From: Legionella worsleiensis
Lineage (GTDB): Bacteria; Pseudomonadota; Gammaproteobacteria; Legionellales; Legionellaceae
Reading direction: 5' to 3'
Assembly: GCF_001467535.1 (NCBI RefSeq)
Contig: NZ_LNZC01000012.1
Span: 140,546 to 204,545 of the forward strand
Length of the DNA stretch: 64,000 nt
Part shown: piece after piece, positions 54,696 to 64,000 of the stretch
Layout: every line of letters starts with the position of its first letter
How positions within the stretch are numbered: the first letter of the stretch is position 1
The notes under the pieces: model-generated
Seen by the model: only the letters and a program-made list of their open reading frames with translations
Told to the model about the DNA's origin: nothing
Databases searched by the model: none
Translations under genes and position numbers: made by a program

Positions 54696-56990
54696 ATGCT
54701 AAAAGTACTTAAACGGATAGTTCAGGACGTCACCACCGCCGATCATTTAACCGAGGCTCTCGGTATATTGGTGCAACATATACATAAAGCCATTAATGCA
54801 GAGGCCGTCTCCGTTTACCTTATTGATAATAAAAACGCTGAATACGTTTTAATTGCCACCGAAGGATTAAACAAAGAGGCTGAATTTCGGGTACGTATCG
54901 CTCTTGATAGCGGACTAATTGGTCAGATTGGTCGCCGCGAAGAGCCAATTAACATGAAAGATGCGCCCACGCATCCCGATTTTTATCATAACCCCTTATT
55001 GGGTGAAGAGCATTTGAATGCCTTTCTTGGCGTTCCAATTATTCAGCATCGCAAACTTTATGGTGTTTTAATTGTACAGCAAGTGGAACAACGCTGTTTT
55101 GATGATGCTGAAGAATCCTTTTTAATTACCCTGGCAGCTCAGCTAGGCGGCATTATAGCCCATGCTGAAGCAACTGGTGAATTAGCTGAGTTGACTCAGC
55201 CCAAGCCTTTGGGGGCCGTAAGCAAGGTTGAGGTCACCCAGACTGCGCTCACGGGAATTGGCAGTGTCCCCGGAATAGGTATTGGTACTGCTGTAGTTGT
55301 TTACCCGCAGGCGGATATTGATGCGGTACCTCGAAATCCTGTTGAAGAACTGGATGATGAAGTACGTTCTTTTTATCAAGCTCTGGAATCTGCCAGAGAC
55401 GATATGCGTCGTTTAAGCAAGCGCATGAAGGCTACAGTAGCTGAAGAAGAACATGCCTTATTCGATGTTTATTTGCGTATTTTGGATAATGACAGTCTTG
55501 GCGCTGAAGTGGAACATGTTATTCGTGAGGAAAAAATCAGCGCTCAGGCGGCATTGGCTACGGTAATTAAAAAACACGTATCCCAGTTTGAAAGCATGGA
55601 AGATGATTATCTGCGTGAACGTGCCAGCGATTTTCGTGATTTGGGCAGAAGAGTACTGGCGGCATTACAATGGTCGCAAAGAGAGGAAATCGTCTATCCT
55701 AAACGCACTATTCTGATTGGTGAAGAAGTCACTGCAGCAGCACTTGCCGAGGTCCCTGAGGGGCAGCTTGCCGGGGTTGTTTCTGCAAAAGGTTCAAACA
55801 ATTCACACGTCGCAATTCTTGCCAGAGCCTTAGGTGTGCCGACCGTAATGGGGCTTCGTGGGTTAAAGGTTGAACTGGTTTCTCGTCGAGCTTTAATCGT
55901 TGATGGTTATTATGGCCATGTGTATGTTTCTCCTTCTAAAGCAACTTTGGCTGAATTTAAGCAGTTAGCTCAGGAAGAGCAGGAATTAAATCAAAGTCTT
56001 ATCAGTTTGCGAGACAAGCCAGCAGAAACTACAGACAGCTATCGTGTTTCTCTGCAAGTCAATACAGGGTTGGCTATGGATGCCGGTTTATCCATGAGCG
56101 TTGGCGCAGAGGGGGTTGGGCTATATCGCTCAGAAGTTCCTTTTATGAGTCGGGATCGTTTTCCATCAGAAGATGAGCAAACCATCATTTACCGCCAAAC
56201 ACTCAAGGCTTTTGCCCCTCGTTCTGTAACCATGCGCACCCTGGATATAGGGGGCGATAAGGTGCTTCCTTATTTTCCTGTTGAAGAGGAAAACCCTTAC
56301 CTTGGCTGGCGTGGTATTCGCATTACCCTGGATCACCCTGATGTTTTTCTTGTTCAGGTTCGTGCCATGATGCGCGCCAGTGAAGAGTTGAATAATCTGC
56401 GCATTATGCTGCCTATGGTTACCAATTTAAGTGAGGTTGAAGAAGCGACCTATTTAATCGAACAGGCGTTTGAGGAGTTGCTGGAAGAAGGTTGCGTTAT
56501 AGAAAAACCGAAACTGGGGGTAATGATAGAGGTTCCTGCAGCTGCTTATCTTGCCAGAGAAATGGCCAAACGAGTTGATTTCATTTCGGTTGGCAGTAAT
56601 GATCTGACCCAATATTTATTGGCAGTGGACAGAAATAATGCCCGAGTCGCAGGTCTTTATGACGCACTACATCCTGCTATGTTGCGTGTCTTGCTCAAGG
56701 TTGTTGAAGGTGGTCATGCTGCCGGAGTTGAGGTCAGCATTTGTGGCGAAATGGCCAGCGATCCATTGGCCGTAATTTTATTGATTGCCATGGGTTTTGA
56801 TACGTTAAGTATGAATTCTGCAAGTTTACCTCGAGTGAAATGGGTGATCAGGAATTTTGCAATTGCCAATGCCCGTAAGATCCTTGCCGAAGTTTTGGAG
56901 TTTGAGCACCCGGCTGAAATACGTTTGCATTTGCAGAAAGCTCTGGAAGAAGAGGGCTTGGGTGGTTTGATCCGGGCAGGAAAGTCATGA
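54696..56990 (+). CDS. ptsP: PEP-protein phosphotransferase of the nitrogen PTS (EI-Ntr)
   Basis: Transfers phosphate from PEP to NPr, a regulatory phosphorelay. The 764-residue protein has an N-terminal GAF domain (about 1-150), the swivelling phosphohistidine domain (GSNNSHVAILARALG, about 365-380) and the PEP-binding barrel (GLYRSEVPFM and SICGEMASDP with the catalytic Cys). The length is normal for PtsP. The start follows the rppH stop directly, and the end overlaps the TauE gene (ATGA). Confidence 0.96.
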   Translation: MLKVLKRIVQDVTTADHLTEALGILVQHIHKAINAEAVSVYLIDNKNAEYVLIATEGLNKEAEFRVRIALDSGLIGQIGRREEPINMKDAPTHPDFYHNPLLGEEHLNAFLGVPIIQHRKLYGVLIVQQVEQRCFDDAEESFLITLAAQLGGIIAHAEATGELAELTQPKPLGAVSKVEVTQTALTGIGSVPGIGIGTAVVVYPQADIDAVPRNPVEELDDEVRSFYQALESARDDMRRLSKRMKATVAEEEHALFDVYLRILDNDSLGAEVEHVIREEKISAQAALATVIKKHVSQFESMEDDYLRERASDFRDLGRRVLAALQWSQREEIVYPKRTILIGEEVTAAALAEVPEGQLAGVVSAKGSNNSHVAILARALGVPTVMGLRGLKVELVSRRALIVDGYYGHVYVSPSKATLAEFKQLAQEEQELNQSLISLRDKPAETTDSYRVSLQVNTGLAMDAGLSMSVGAEGVGLYRSEVPFMSRDRFPSEDEQTIIYRQTLKAFAPRSVTMRTLDIGGDKVLPYFPVEEENPYLGWRGIRITLDHPDVFLVQVRAMMRASEELNNLRIMLPMVTNLSEVEEATYLIEQAFEELLEEGCVIEKPKLGVMIEVPAAAYLAREMAKRVDFISVGSNDLTQYLLAVDRNNARVAGLYDALHPAMLRVLLKVVEGGHAAGVEVSICGEMASDPLAVILLIAMGFDTLSMNSASLPRVKWVIRNFAIANARKILAEVLEFEHPAEIRLHLQKALEEEGLGGLIRAGKS

Positions 56991-57796
56991 TGGTGTCGCA
57001 TCTCCTCATAGAACAAGCGGTTTATCTTTTAATTGGCGCTTTTGCCGGTTTAATGTCGGGGGCCTTAGGCATAGGTGGTGGAATAATTGTCGTTCCAGGA
57101 CTTGTTTTTGTTTTTCAGTACAATCATTTGCTGCCCGCAGACAGTATTATGCGTGTTGCCGCCAGTTGTTCCATGGCTGTGATGATTTTCAGTTCTTTAT
57201 CTTCACTCCGGGTGCATTCTAAAATGGGTGACATCCTTTGGCCCTTGTTTCATACCCTTTGGCCCTGGCTGGTTATGGGCGTTATTAGTGGGGTCATTAC
57301 TTCCGATTTTGTTTCAACCAGCGGATTAAAAACGGTGTTTGGTATTTTTTTACTTTTGGTTGCGATGCGGATGCTTTTTATCAAGTATTTGACAAGTTCA
57401 GATCGATTTCCAGGTTTTTGGATACACGGCTGTATTACCTACGTTATAGGCATTATTTCCGGGCTTTTGGGCGTTGGCGGCGGCGTTTTAATTGTTCCTT
57501 ATCTGGAGTATTGTGGGGTCGTTATTCGTAAAATATCACCGGTTTCCAATTTATGTACCCTTGTTGTTGGTGTGATAGGATCACTGATATCCGTGTTTAC
57601 CGGATATAATGAAATGGCCGCTGTACCTTATACAACGGGCTATATTTATTGGCCGGCTGTTTTTTTAGTAGGTCTAAGCAGTAGCCTGATTGCTCCTTTT
57701 GGTGCTAAATTAAATTATATTCTGCCAGTGAATCAATTAAGATACGCATTCATCGTTATTTTAATTTTAACGGCAACTAAAATGTTGTGTCATTAG
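56987..57796 (+). CDS. TauE/SafE-family membrane transporter
   Basis: A 269-residue inner-membrane protein with about eight helices. Two internally related halves carry the family motif: GLMSGALGIGGGIIVVPGL near the start and GIISGLLGVGGGVLIVPYL in the middle. The family exports sulfite or other sulfonates/organic acids; the substrate here is unknown. It is translationally coupled to ptsP and followed by lgt after 14 bp. Confidence 0.9.
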   Translation: MMVSHLLIEQAVYLLIGAFAGLMSGALGIGGGIIVVPGLVFVFQYNHLLPADSIMRVAASCSMAVMIFSSLSSLRVHSKMGDILWPLFHTLWPWLVMGVISGVITSDFVSTSGLKTVFGIFLLLVAMRMLFIKYLTSSDRFPGFWIHGCITYVIGIISGLLGVGGGVLIVPYLEYCGVVIRKISPVSNLCTLVVGVIGSLISVFTGYNEMAAVPYTTGYIYWPAVFLVGLSSSLIAPFGAKLNYILPVNQLRYAFIVILILTATKMLCH

Positions 57797-57810
57797 GAAT
57801 TTTATAAACC

Positions 57811-58584
57811 ATGTTCATCTTTCCAAATATTGATCCTGTTGCTTTTTCTTTGGGTGCTGTAAAAGTGCATTGGTATGGTTTGATGTATTTGATAGGTTTT
57901 GTTAGCGCCTGGTTACTGGGTAGTTGGCGCATAAAACACTATTCTCTGGATTGGACCCCGGAACAGCTTGGTGATTTAATTTTTTATGCTGCTCTTGGGG
58001 TTATTCTTGGGGGACGTATTGGTTATATGCTTTTTTATAACATTCAGGAACTGCTGCATCAACCTTGGATGTTATTTAAAATTTGGGAAGGAGGCATGTC
58101 TTTTCACGGGGGCTTGCTTGGCGTATTGATCGCTGTTTGGGTATTTGCTCGAAAGTCAAACAAGACTTTTTTGGCGGTTGGCGATTTTGTTGCGCCTTTG
58201 GTTCCAGTAGGATTAGCTGCTGGACGAATAGGTAATTTTATCAATGGGGAGCTGTGGGGGCGCACAACAGAGGTTCCCTGGGCTGTAGTGTTTAGTCATG
58301 TGGATAATCAGCCACGCCATCCTTCGCAGCTCTATGAGTTTGGTCTGGAAGGCGTGGCGCTTTTTATCTTGATCTGGTGCTATGCGTCCAAACCACGACC
58401 AACTGGTCGGGTATCCGCTTTGTTTTTAATCGGTTATGCAGGATGCCGGCTGATAGCGGAATCATTTCGCCAACCCGATCCTCAATTGGGTTTTGTCGCT
58501 TTTGGTTGGTTAACTATGGGGCAGATTTTATCTATTCCCATGCTATTATTAGGGTTTTGGTTATGGTGGTGGGCTAAACGATGA
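57811..58584 (+). CDS. lgt: Prolipoprotein diacylglyceryl transferase
   Basis: Adds diacylglycerol to lipobox cysteines at the inner membrane. The 257-residue protein has seven helices and the Lgt signature [14 protein letters not shown] (about 143-156). HGGLLGVL and RHPSQLYEF are also conserved. The end overlaps thyA (ATGA). Confidence 0.97.
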   Translation: MFIFPNIDPVAFSLGAVKVHWYGLMYLIGFVSAWLLGSWRIKHYSLDWTPEQLGDLIFYAALGVILGGRIGYMLFYNIQELLHQPWMLFKIWEGGMSFHGGLLGVLIAVWVFARKSNKTFLAVGDFVAPLVPVGLAAGRIGNFINGELWGRTTEVPWAVVFSHVDNQPRHPSQLYEFGLEGVALFILIWCYASKPRPTGRVSALFLIGYAGCRLIAESFRQPDPQLGFVAFGWLTMGQILSIPMLLLGFWLWWWAKR

Positions 58585-59375
58585 AAACTTATTTACAATT
58601 GCTGGAGCATATTTTACAGCATGGTCATGAAAAAATGGACAGAACAGGTACGGGTACTCTGTCGGTTTTTGGTTATCAAATGCGTTTTGATTTGCAACAA
58701 GGCTTTCCGTTGGTCACTACAAAAAAACTGCATATGCGCAGCATAGTGCATGAATTATTATGGTTTTTACAGGGTGATACAAATATTGCTTATTTAAATC
58801 AGAACGGTGTGACCATCTGGGATGAATGGGCTGATGCACATGGAGATTTAGGGCCTGTGTATGGGAGACAATGGCGAAGTTGGCCAACTGCTGATGGGCG
58901 GACCATCGATCAGTTAAGTGATGTGGTGCACCAAATAAAAACCAATCCTGATTCTCGTCGTCTACTGGTTAGTGCCTGGAATGTTGGCGAACTGGATAAA
59001 ATGGCATTAATGCCTTGTCATGCTCTATTTCAGTTTTATGTCGCCGATAATAAATTATCTTGCCAGTTGTATCAGCGTTCCGCCGATGTGTTTTTGGGGG
59101 TTCCTTTTAATATCGCCTCTTATGCCTTATTAACGCATATGATTGCGCAACAATGTCGTCTTGAAGTCGGTGATTTTGTGTGGACAGGCGGAGATTGTCA
59201 TTTATATCTCAATCATTTGGAGCAAGCAAAGACGCAGCTGGCTCGCGAGCCATTTCCTCTTCCATCATTAAATATCAAAAGAACTCCGGCGTCTTTATTT
59301 GATTACCATTTTGATGATTTTGATTTTGTAAATTATCAATGTCATCCGGCAATTAAAGCGCCTATTGCGGTTTAG
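58581..59375 (+). CDS. thyA: Thymidylate synthase
   Basis: Methylates dUMP to dTMP with methylene-THF. The 264-residue enzyme has the catalytic Cys in [14 protein letters not shown] (about 146), the [16 protein letters not shown] phosphate/folate segment and a C-terminal AIKAPIAV. Full length. It is the last gene of the rppH-thyA run, with a terminator at its stop. Confidence 0.98.
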   Translation: MKTYLQLLEHILQHGHEKMDRTGTGTLSVFGYQMRFDLQQGFPLVTTKKLHMRSIVHELLWFLQGDTNIAYLNQNGVTIWDEWADAHGDLGPVYGRQWRSWPTADGRTIDQLSDVVHQIKTNPDSRRLLVSAWNVGELDKMALMPCHALFQFYVADNKLSCQLYQRSADVFLGVPFNIASYALLTHMIAQQCRLEVGDFVWTGGDCHLYLNHLEQAKTQLAREPFPLPSLNIKRTPASLFDYHFDDFDFVNYQCHPAIKAPIAV

Positions 59376-59388
59376 GCGTTTTATTATT
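59355..59388 (+). terminator. Intrinsic terminator overlapping the thyA stop
   Basis: CGCCTA (59359-59364) and TAGGCG (59373-59378) form the core stem, extended by flanking A and T runs (AAAG/TTTT). TTTTATTATTTT follows. The thyA stop codon is in the right arm. Confidence 0.75.
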
Positions 59389-59428
59389 TTGTTGACTTAA
59401 ATTGGGATTAAAGCGACTGGGCACGTCA

Positions 59429-59824
59429 TTATGAAAACAGAGTGCGCAAGCGCTCTGGTAAGGGTATGGATTTGTTTTGGGTATAATCAACCCAGACAAT
59501 TTTACTGACACCTTGAGCCATGAGAACCTCGTTTTGATACAGATCGTGATCCATGATCATACTGGAATTGCCGAGGCTGTGTATGGCGCTGATAATAGTC
59601 ACTGCAGCAGGATATATCACCGGTTTTAAAAAGGTACAGGCTACATGAATGACTACTGGGCCAGTTTGTTCTGTCATGGTAATGTTCAGCTCGCTTAGCC
59701 ATTCAATGCGTGCTTCCTGAAAATAGTCAAAATAACGTGCATTATTGACATGCCCTAATGCATCCATATCTCCCCAGGCTATATTAAACGTTTTTTTATG
59801 CACAGTAATTTTTGTGTTGGTCAT
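59429..59824 (-). CDS. Acyl-CoA thioesterase, 4HBT/YbgC-like
   Basis: A hot-dog-fold thioesterase of 131 residues. The catalytic motif WGDMDALGHVNNARYFDYF (conserved Asp, then GHVNN) is clear near the N-terminus. The substrate is not predictable. It starts within the last bases of priA (ATGA overlap), so it is coexpressed with it. No tol-pal genes are near, unlike true ybgC. Confidence 0.88.
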   Translation of the reverse strand: MTNTKITVHKKTFNIAWGDMDALGHVNNARYFDYFQEARIEWLSELNITMTEQTGPVVIHVACTFLKPVIYPAAVTIISAIHSLGNSSMIMDHDLYQNEVLMAQGVSKIVWVDYTQNKSIPLPERLRTLFS

Positions 59825-61998
59825 GATAAGTCCATAGGATCAACGTCCACATTCCAGCGAACACCATTGCTTGGTTTATTTATTGTTAACCAGTTGCGAA
59901 GTTGCGTCAATGAACTTTTCAGCGCTTTTCTTGAAGAGGATTTGATGAGTAATTGCATGCGATACTGATTGGCTTTACGAGGAAGCGGGGCCGGAGCTGG
60001 ACCCATGACCGTCACTGGGTTAAGCTGAATCTGCTCTTTAGCAGTATGCAAAAAGGTTAATACGTTGCTGATGGTTTTACTCTGCGCTCTAATGACCGCC
60101 AAATAATGAAAAGGCGGTAATTCTGCTTCTTTACGAGAGGTCAACAACGCATCAGCAAACTCATTGTACCCTTGTTTGATGAGTAAATTAAGCAAAGGAT
60201 GATTGGGTACATGAGTTTGAATCACTACCTGGCCTGGGTGCTCAGCCCGTCCTGCCCGCCCAGAAACCTGGGTCAATAATTGTCCCAAATGTTCCATAGC
60301 TCTGAAATCCTGATTATACAATCCTGCATCGGCATCAAGAATGACTACTAGTGATAATCTTGGAAAGTGATGACCTTTGGCAAGCATCTGGGTGCCAACA
60401 ATTAGTTGCACCTCGCCTTTGGAAATTTTATCCAGATGCTCGTTCAGTGCATTTTTTTTGCGAATGGCGTCTCGGTCTATGCGCAGGGTATTTACCTGCG
60501 GAAAGTGCGCACTTAAAAATTCATGAACTCTTTGAGTGCCTGCGCCAACAGGGATTAATTCCTTACTGCGACATTTTTTACACGCAACAGGCATCCTTTG
60601 TGCTAATCCGCAATGATGACAGAGCAATTGCCCTGAGTGTTTATGCAAAGTCAAATGACTGTCACAGGCTTTGCAATCGGCCATCCACCCACATTCATGA
60701 CACAATAATACAGGAGCAAATCCTCGGCGATTGATAAATACCAACACCTGGTTGTTTTTATTTAAATGTTCAGCAATGATTTTTAGTGTAGGCGCTGCCA
60801 AGCCATGCTGGAGGGGCTGGGAACGCATATCGATGAGTTGATAGTGAAGAGGAGTGGTTGACAAGGCTTTATGATTTAACCGCAATAAGGTGTATTTGTT
60901 TTGCTTGCAATTATGCACGCTTTCCAGGCTGGGAGTGGCAGAACCGAGAATAATAGGAACATTGGCCAGGTGAGCGCGCATCAATGCGGTATCCCGTGCC
61001 GAATAACGCACACCTTCCATTTGTTTCAAAGAGCTGTCGTGTTCTTCATCGATAACGATTAATCCAAGTTTGGGCATAGGAGTAAATACTGCGGCTCTTG
61101 TGCCAATAATTATTTTTACCTGATTTTCTTTGGCCAATTGCCAGGCAATTTGGCGTTCTGTTTCATTCAAATTGGAATGAATTACCGCCATGGGCTCTCT
61201 AAATCGGGCACTAAATCGGGCTAATAGTTGAGGCGTCAAACCGATTTCAGGAACCAGAATAAGAACCTGTTTGTCTTGTGCCAGAACTTTTTCTATGACG
61301 TGTAAATAGACTTCGGTTTTGCCGCTTCCGGTGATCCCCTGTAATAAAAAACAGTGAAAATAATGCAGATGTTCTGACAACACAGACACAGCAACGGCTT
61401 GTTCGGGATTGAGATTCAGTGGTGGGGAACACCTATCCGCATCGTTTTGGGGTAGAAGCACCTGTTGCGACAGAGTAATAATTTTTGCAGTGGCCAAAGC
61501 CAAGAGTTGACTGGAATTGAAGCCTTTACGGGTTAAATCGTGTTTTGCGACGGGTTTGTGATGTGCGCTGAGTAACTCAATTAATTCCAGTTGTTTCCGA
61601 GAGCGAGTTGAAATAGTGCTGCGTGCTATTTCAACAGGTACCGCTAATTGGTAAAAATCCCCGGTAGGCAGACTGCAGGCCTGTCCTAATCTGTATTTTT
61701 TTGGTAAAGCCAAAGGCAAAACTTCGGAAAGAGGCGATTGATAATAGCCAGCCATCCACAAGCACAGACTTAGTAGTTCCTGATCTATTACAGGATGCTC
61801 GTCTATCACTTCGGTAATGCTTTTTAAGGATGTTGCAGCCTGTTCTATCGTGTTGATGCCAACAACGATTCCTAATTTGGTTTGGTTACGAAATGGAACC
61901 CAAACTCTTGAGCCTACGCAGGGTGTAACATCATCGCCAGTGTAGTCAAAAAAATCACGGCTGGTATGAGGGATGCATACCTGATAAACAACCTTCAT
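59821..61998 (-). CDS. priA: Primosomal replication helicase PriA
   Basis: Restarts collapsed forks by loading the replisome. The 725-residue protein has an N-terminal DNA-binding domain, helicase Walker A GITGSGKTEVYL (about 222), Walker B VIDEEHDSS, and zinc ligands in CHECGWMADCKAC and CHHCGLAQRM...CKKC, as in PriA. Full length. It is directly downstream of the PTPS gene, with no gap. Confidence 0.97.
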   Translation of the reverse strand: MKVVYQVCIPHTSRDFFDYTGDDVTPCVGSRVWVPFRNQTKLGIVVGINTIEQAATSLKSITEVIDEHPVIDQELLSLCLWMAGYYQSPLSEVLPLALPKKYRLGQACSLPTGDFYQLAVPVEIARSTISTRSRKQLELIELLSAHHKPVAKHDLTRKGFNSSQLLALATAKIITLSQQVLLPQNDADRCSPPLNLNPEQAVAVSVLSEHLHYFHCFLLQGITGSGKTEVYLHVIEKVLAQDKQVLILVPEIGLTPQLLARFSARFREPMAVIHSNLNETERQIAWQLAKENQVKIIIGTRAAVFTPMPKLGLIVIDEEHDSSLKQMEGVRYSARDTALMRAHLANVPIILGSATPSLESVHNCKQNKYTLLRLNHKALSTTPLHYQLIDMRSQPLQHGLAAPTLKIIAEHLNKNNQVLVFINRRGFAPVLLCHECGWMADCKACDSHLTLHKHSGQLLCHHCGLAQRMPVACKKCRSKELIPVGAGTQRVHEFLSAHFPQVNTLRIDRDAIRKKNALNEHLDKISKGEVQLIVGTQMLAKGHHFPRLSLVVILDADAGLYNQDFRAMEHLGQLLTQVSGRAGRAEHPGQVVIQTHVPNHPLLNLLIKQGYNEFADALLTSRKEAELPPFHYLAVIRAQSKTISNVLTFLHTAKEQIQLNPVTVMGPAPAPLPRKANQYRMQLLIKSSSRKALKSSLTQLRNWLTINKPSNGVRWNVDVDPMDLS

Positions 61999-62493
61999 CT
62001 AATCTCTATGCCATTCATGGCTGGCTGATTGTCCAGGAGCCGAGAAGACTTTGACCACAACTTTATCAATACGATGTTTATCCAGTTCTTCGTGTTCCTT
62101 GATTAATTCATTAACAAACCAGCGAGACAGCTCTTCAACCGTAATGTTGGTAAGAGGCATGAGCGTTACGTCCTCTTTCAGGAAGGGAATTTTTTTTCCG
62201 TTGAAGGTGAAATAATAATATTCCTCATCCTCAGCATACTGTAAAAATGGTGAGAATTGGGGCATAAGAAAGGTTTGGTTCAACTGGCGGCATAATTTAT
62301 GAATACGTTCTTTATAGTAACGGTAATCAAAAGTCATCCCGTTTTCTTCAACCCAGGTGGATAAGGCCAGATAAACGCCATACATGTGTCCATGCAGAGG
62401 TTCTCTTTCGGTTGCAGAGAAAATCGTGGTATGACCTGCAGAAAATTTCATGGATTCTTTTTGTAATTCTACAGTTGTCAGGTATTTTTTCAT
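61999..62493 (-). CDS. 6-pyruvoyl-tetrahydropterin synthase / QueD family protein
   Basis: A 164-residue T-fold enzyme acting on dihydroneopterin triphosphate or a close relative. Zinc His ligands are visible (KFSAGH, and LHGHMYGV). The segment before HGH is FSATEREPLHGH, with no Cys at the position of the catalytic Cys of classic PTPS/QueD. The Glu-rich form resembles subfamilies with altered chemistry (some accept Glu instead). It sits 2 bp after the MidA-type gene and just before priA. It may work with the pteridine reductase-like gene at 63646. I leave queD unassigned. Confidence 0.82.
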   Translation of the reverse strand: MKKYLTTVELQKESMKFSAGHTTIFSATEREPLHGHMYGVYLALSTWVEENGMTFDYRYYKERIHKLCRQLNQTFLMPQFSPFLQYAEDEEYYYFTFNGKKIPFLKEDVTLMPLTNITVEELSRWFVNELIKEHEELDKHRIDKVVVKVFSAPGQSASHEWHRD

Positions 62494-62495
62494 TT

Positions 62496-63608
62496 TTATA
62501 AACTCACTCGCTTGTCGATCAATAGAAAACCTGCCAAATCAATATCGAGATTTTTGGTTAAGGCTATAACTTTAAATAACTCGCCCATCTCGCTTGGATC
62601 GGTTAATTGTTTTATTGCTTGTTTGGCACGAAAAAGCTCTTTTTCATCATCCACAGACTGAATCAAGCTTAACAGACCATTAGCCAGCAAAAAAGAGGCT
62701 TGATTGGTGTAACCTGCAATATGAAATCCGGCCTGCTGTCCGGCTTCGGCAACGTGGGTGAAATCCACATGCGCCGTGATGTCTTGTTCTCCGGGATGCA
62801 GCAAGGGGTTGGGATGAGTCCGATGCTGGTAGTGACACATGATGGTGCCTTGACTGCGATCGGGGTGATAATATTCGTGCCTTGGGAAGCCATAATCGAT
62901 TAAAAATACGGCACCATGATTTAACATTTTATAAATATTGGCCAGCCAATCGTCAATAAACAAATTCACTTCAGAGACGTAATCCGTTGCCAAGTGAGGC
63001 AGGTTGTTTTTAACGTAAGCGCACAATCTTTGGTTTTGACACGGTTTAAATTGTTCTGATAAATTCCCATCAGGTAGCAAAACAACATAACTTTCGAGTA
63101 CTTCCTGATCTTTGATCATGAATCGGTTGACGGGCATGGCATCCAGTACTTCATTAGCAATGACGACACCGTTAAACGGAATCTCAGGCCAACGATCCAG
63201 CCAGGAAATCCGGTCTGCCAGGTGAGGAATTTTTTGCTGAATTAAATCCTGCTGGCGGCCTCTTAAGTCTGAGCTTACTTCCAAAATATAATAGGTTTGG
63301 GGTAAACAGTTTAGATGTTCCAGTTGTTCTAAAAGTGCGACACACAGAGCTCCAGTGCCTGCACCAAATTCAAATAATACGGGTTGTTCCAGGGACGCCA
63401 GAATTTGCTGGCATTGATTAGCCAGCGTTTGGCCAAAAAGGGGCGTTAGTTCTGGCGCCGTAATAAAGTCACCCTGTTGTCCCAGTTTGGGTAATCCAGA
63501 ACTGTAGTATCCTTCTCCTGGAGCATATAAAGCCAGTTGCATGAACTCCATAAATGGCAGTTCTTTTTGCTCTTCAAGTTGAGTACGTAATGTATGTATT
63601 AAGCTCAT
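62496..63608 (-). CDS. MidA/NDUFAF7-family SAM-dependent methyltransferase
   Basis: A 370-residue protein (DUF185). The family's N-terminal FMQLALYAPGEGYYSSG and GDFITAPELTPLFGQ are clear. The SAM loop is LFEFGAGTGALCVALL (about 79-94), and VIANEVLDAMPVNRF is also conserved. Mitochondrial relatives methylate an arginine of complex I subunit NDUFS2; the bacterial target is not established here. It is divergent from the pteridine reductase-like gene, 37 bp away. Confidence 0.92.
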   Translation of the reverse strand: MSLIHTLRTQLEEQKELPFMEFMQLALYAPGEGYYSSGLPKLGQQGDFITAPELTPLFGQTLANQCQQILASLEQPVLFEFGAGTGALCVALLEQLEHLNCLPQTYYILEVSSDLRGRQQDLIQQKIPHLADRISWLDRWPEIPFNGVVIANEVLDAMPVNRFMIKDQEVLESYVVLLPDGNLSEQFKPCQNQRLCAYVKNNLPHLATDYVSEVNLFIDDWLANIYKMLNHGAVFLIDYGFPRHEYYHPDRSQGTIMCHYQHRTHPNPLLHPGEQDITAHVDFTHVAEAGQQAGFHIAGYTNQASFLLANGLLSLIQSVDDEKELFRAKQAIKQLTDPSEMGELFKVIALTKNLDIDLAGFLLIDKRVSL

Positions 63609-63645
63609 AATCGATTACACTAGCTAAAAAAAAGGGAACCATACC

Positions 63646-64000
63646 GTGAATCAGAACAACAAACAAGAAGCAAAGGTCGCATTGGTTACTGGGGGTGCAA
63701 GGCGCATTGGCGCAGCCATAGTTAGAATATTGCACGCAGCAGAATATAAGGTTGTCATCCATTGCCGTTTTTCTTTAAGCGAGGCGCATGCATTAGCTGT
63801 TGATTTAAATAATAAACGTGCGAATAGTGCTTTTGTTTTGCAAAGAGAATTGACTGAACATAACGCAGCTGCTGAGCTCGTTAATGCCATAACCCAATGG
63901 AGCGGGCGCCTGGATTTATTGGTGAATAATGCGTCCGTTTTTATTCGCAATGATGCAGATTCATTCAACGAAGCGGACTGGCAAACCTTGTTTGATATCC
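63646..64000 (+). CDS. Pteridine-reductase-like short-chain dehydrogenase, partial at window edge
   Basis: Runs off the right end; only about 118 codons are visible. The start is GTG at 63646 with AAAGGGA upstream. The N-terminus has VALVTGGARRIGAAIV: the TG-x3-RIG cofactor loop, with an Arg that marks NADPH-dependent PTR1/FolM-type SDRs rather than common TGxxxGIG enzymes. LDLLVNNAS follows. Likely reduces a dihydropterin or folate, which would fit the PTPS-family gene at 61999-62493. The catalytic Tyr-x3-Lys lies beyond the window. Confidence 0.82.
   Translation, partial: MNQNNKQEAKVALVTGGARRIGAAIVRILHAAEYKVVIHCRFSLSEAHALAVDLNNKRANSAFVLQRELTEHNAAAELVNAITQWSGRLDLLVNNASVFIRNDADSFNEADWQTLFDI

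Overview
The window reads as a chromosomal segment of a Legionella-type gammaproteobacterium. This is an inference from an AT-rich genome with ordinary gammaproteobacterial housekeeping genes (metG, glmU, priA, lgt, thyA, parAB, mnmG/rsmG, an aa3-type oxidase) interleaved with large orphan proteins. Those orphans have hydrophobic or coiled-coil segments and acidic, Ser/Thr-rich C-termini, the usual look of Dot/Icm effector candidates. No secretion apparatus, rRNA, tRNA or CRISPR array was recognised.

Layout. 0-1.5 kb: a glycosyltransferase and a Rieske protein, with a REP-like hairpin at the left edge. 1.7-7.8 kb: a tetrahaem cytochrome c followed by coxB-coxA-ctaG-coxC. 7.8-21.8 kb: an accessory stretch with orphan proteins, a PAS/LuxR-type regulator, two transposase remnants, a mazEF-type toxin-antitoxin pair with a palindromic operator region, a 1845-residue protein with a SecA-like motor, and an 812-residue protein with a PLP-enzyme-like half. 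A dispersed repeat of about 160 bp occurs twice here, each time about 130 bp upstream of a minus-strand orphan gene. 21.8-26 kb: mnmG-rsmG-parA-parB, one operon on the minus strand. 26-34.7 kb: two orphan membrane proteins, manC, ubiX, and a secreted protein with about 14 delta-60-type repeats.

34.8-40.8 kb is the most striking region. One minus-strand operon runs rhodopsin-crtE-crtI-crtB-crtY-blh. It encodes a proton-pumping type I rhodopsin with all expected functional residues and every step from GGPP synthesis through phytoene, lycopene and beta-carotene to retinal. The genes overlap or nearly touch, so apoprotein and chromophore are probably made together. A light-driven proton pump next to a respiratory oxidase cluster suggests a cell that can top up its proton motive force outside a host.

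41-64 kb is mostly housekeeping: metG-rnfB-nth, corA, a duplicated VUT-like membrane protein, glmU, an asparaginase, the rppH-ptsP-tauE-lgt-thyA run, then thioesterase, priA, a PTPS-family protein and a MidA-type methyltransferase. A pteridine-reductase-like SDR gene is cut by the right edge. Three more orphan proteins (571, 286 and 378 residues) sit between these genes.
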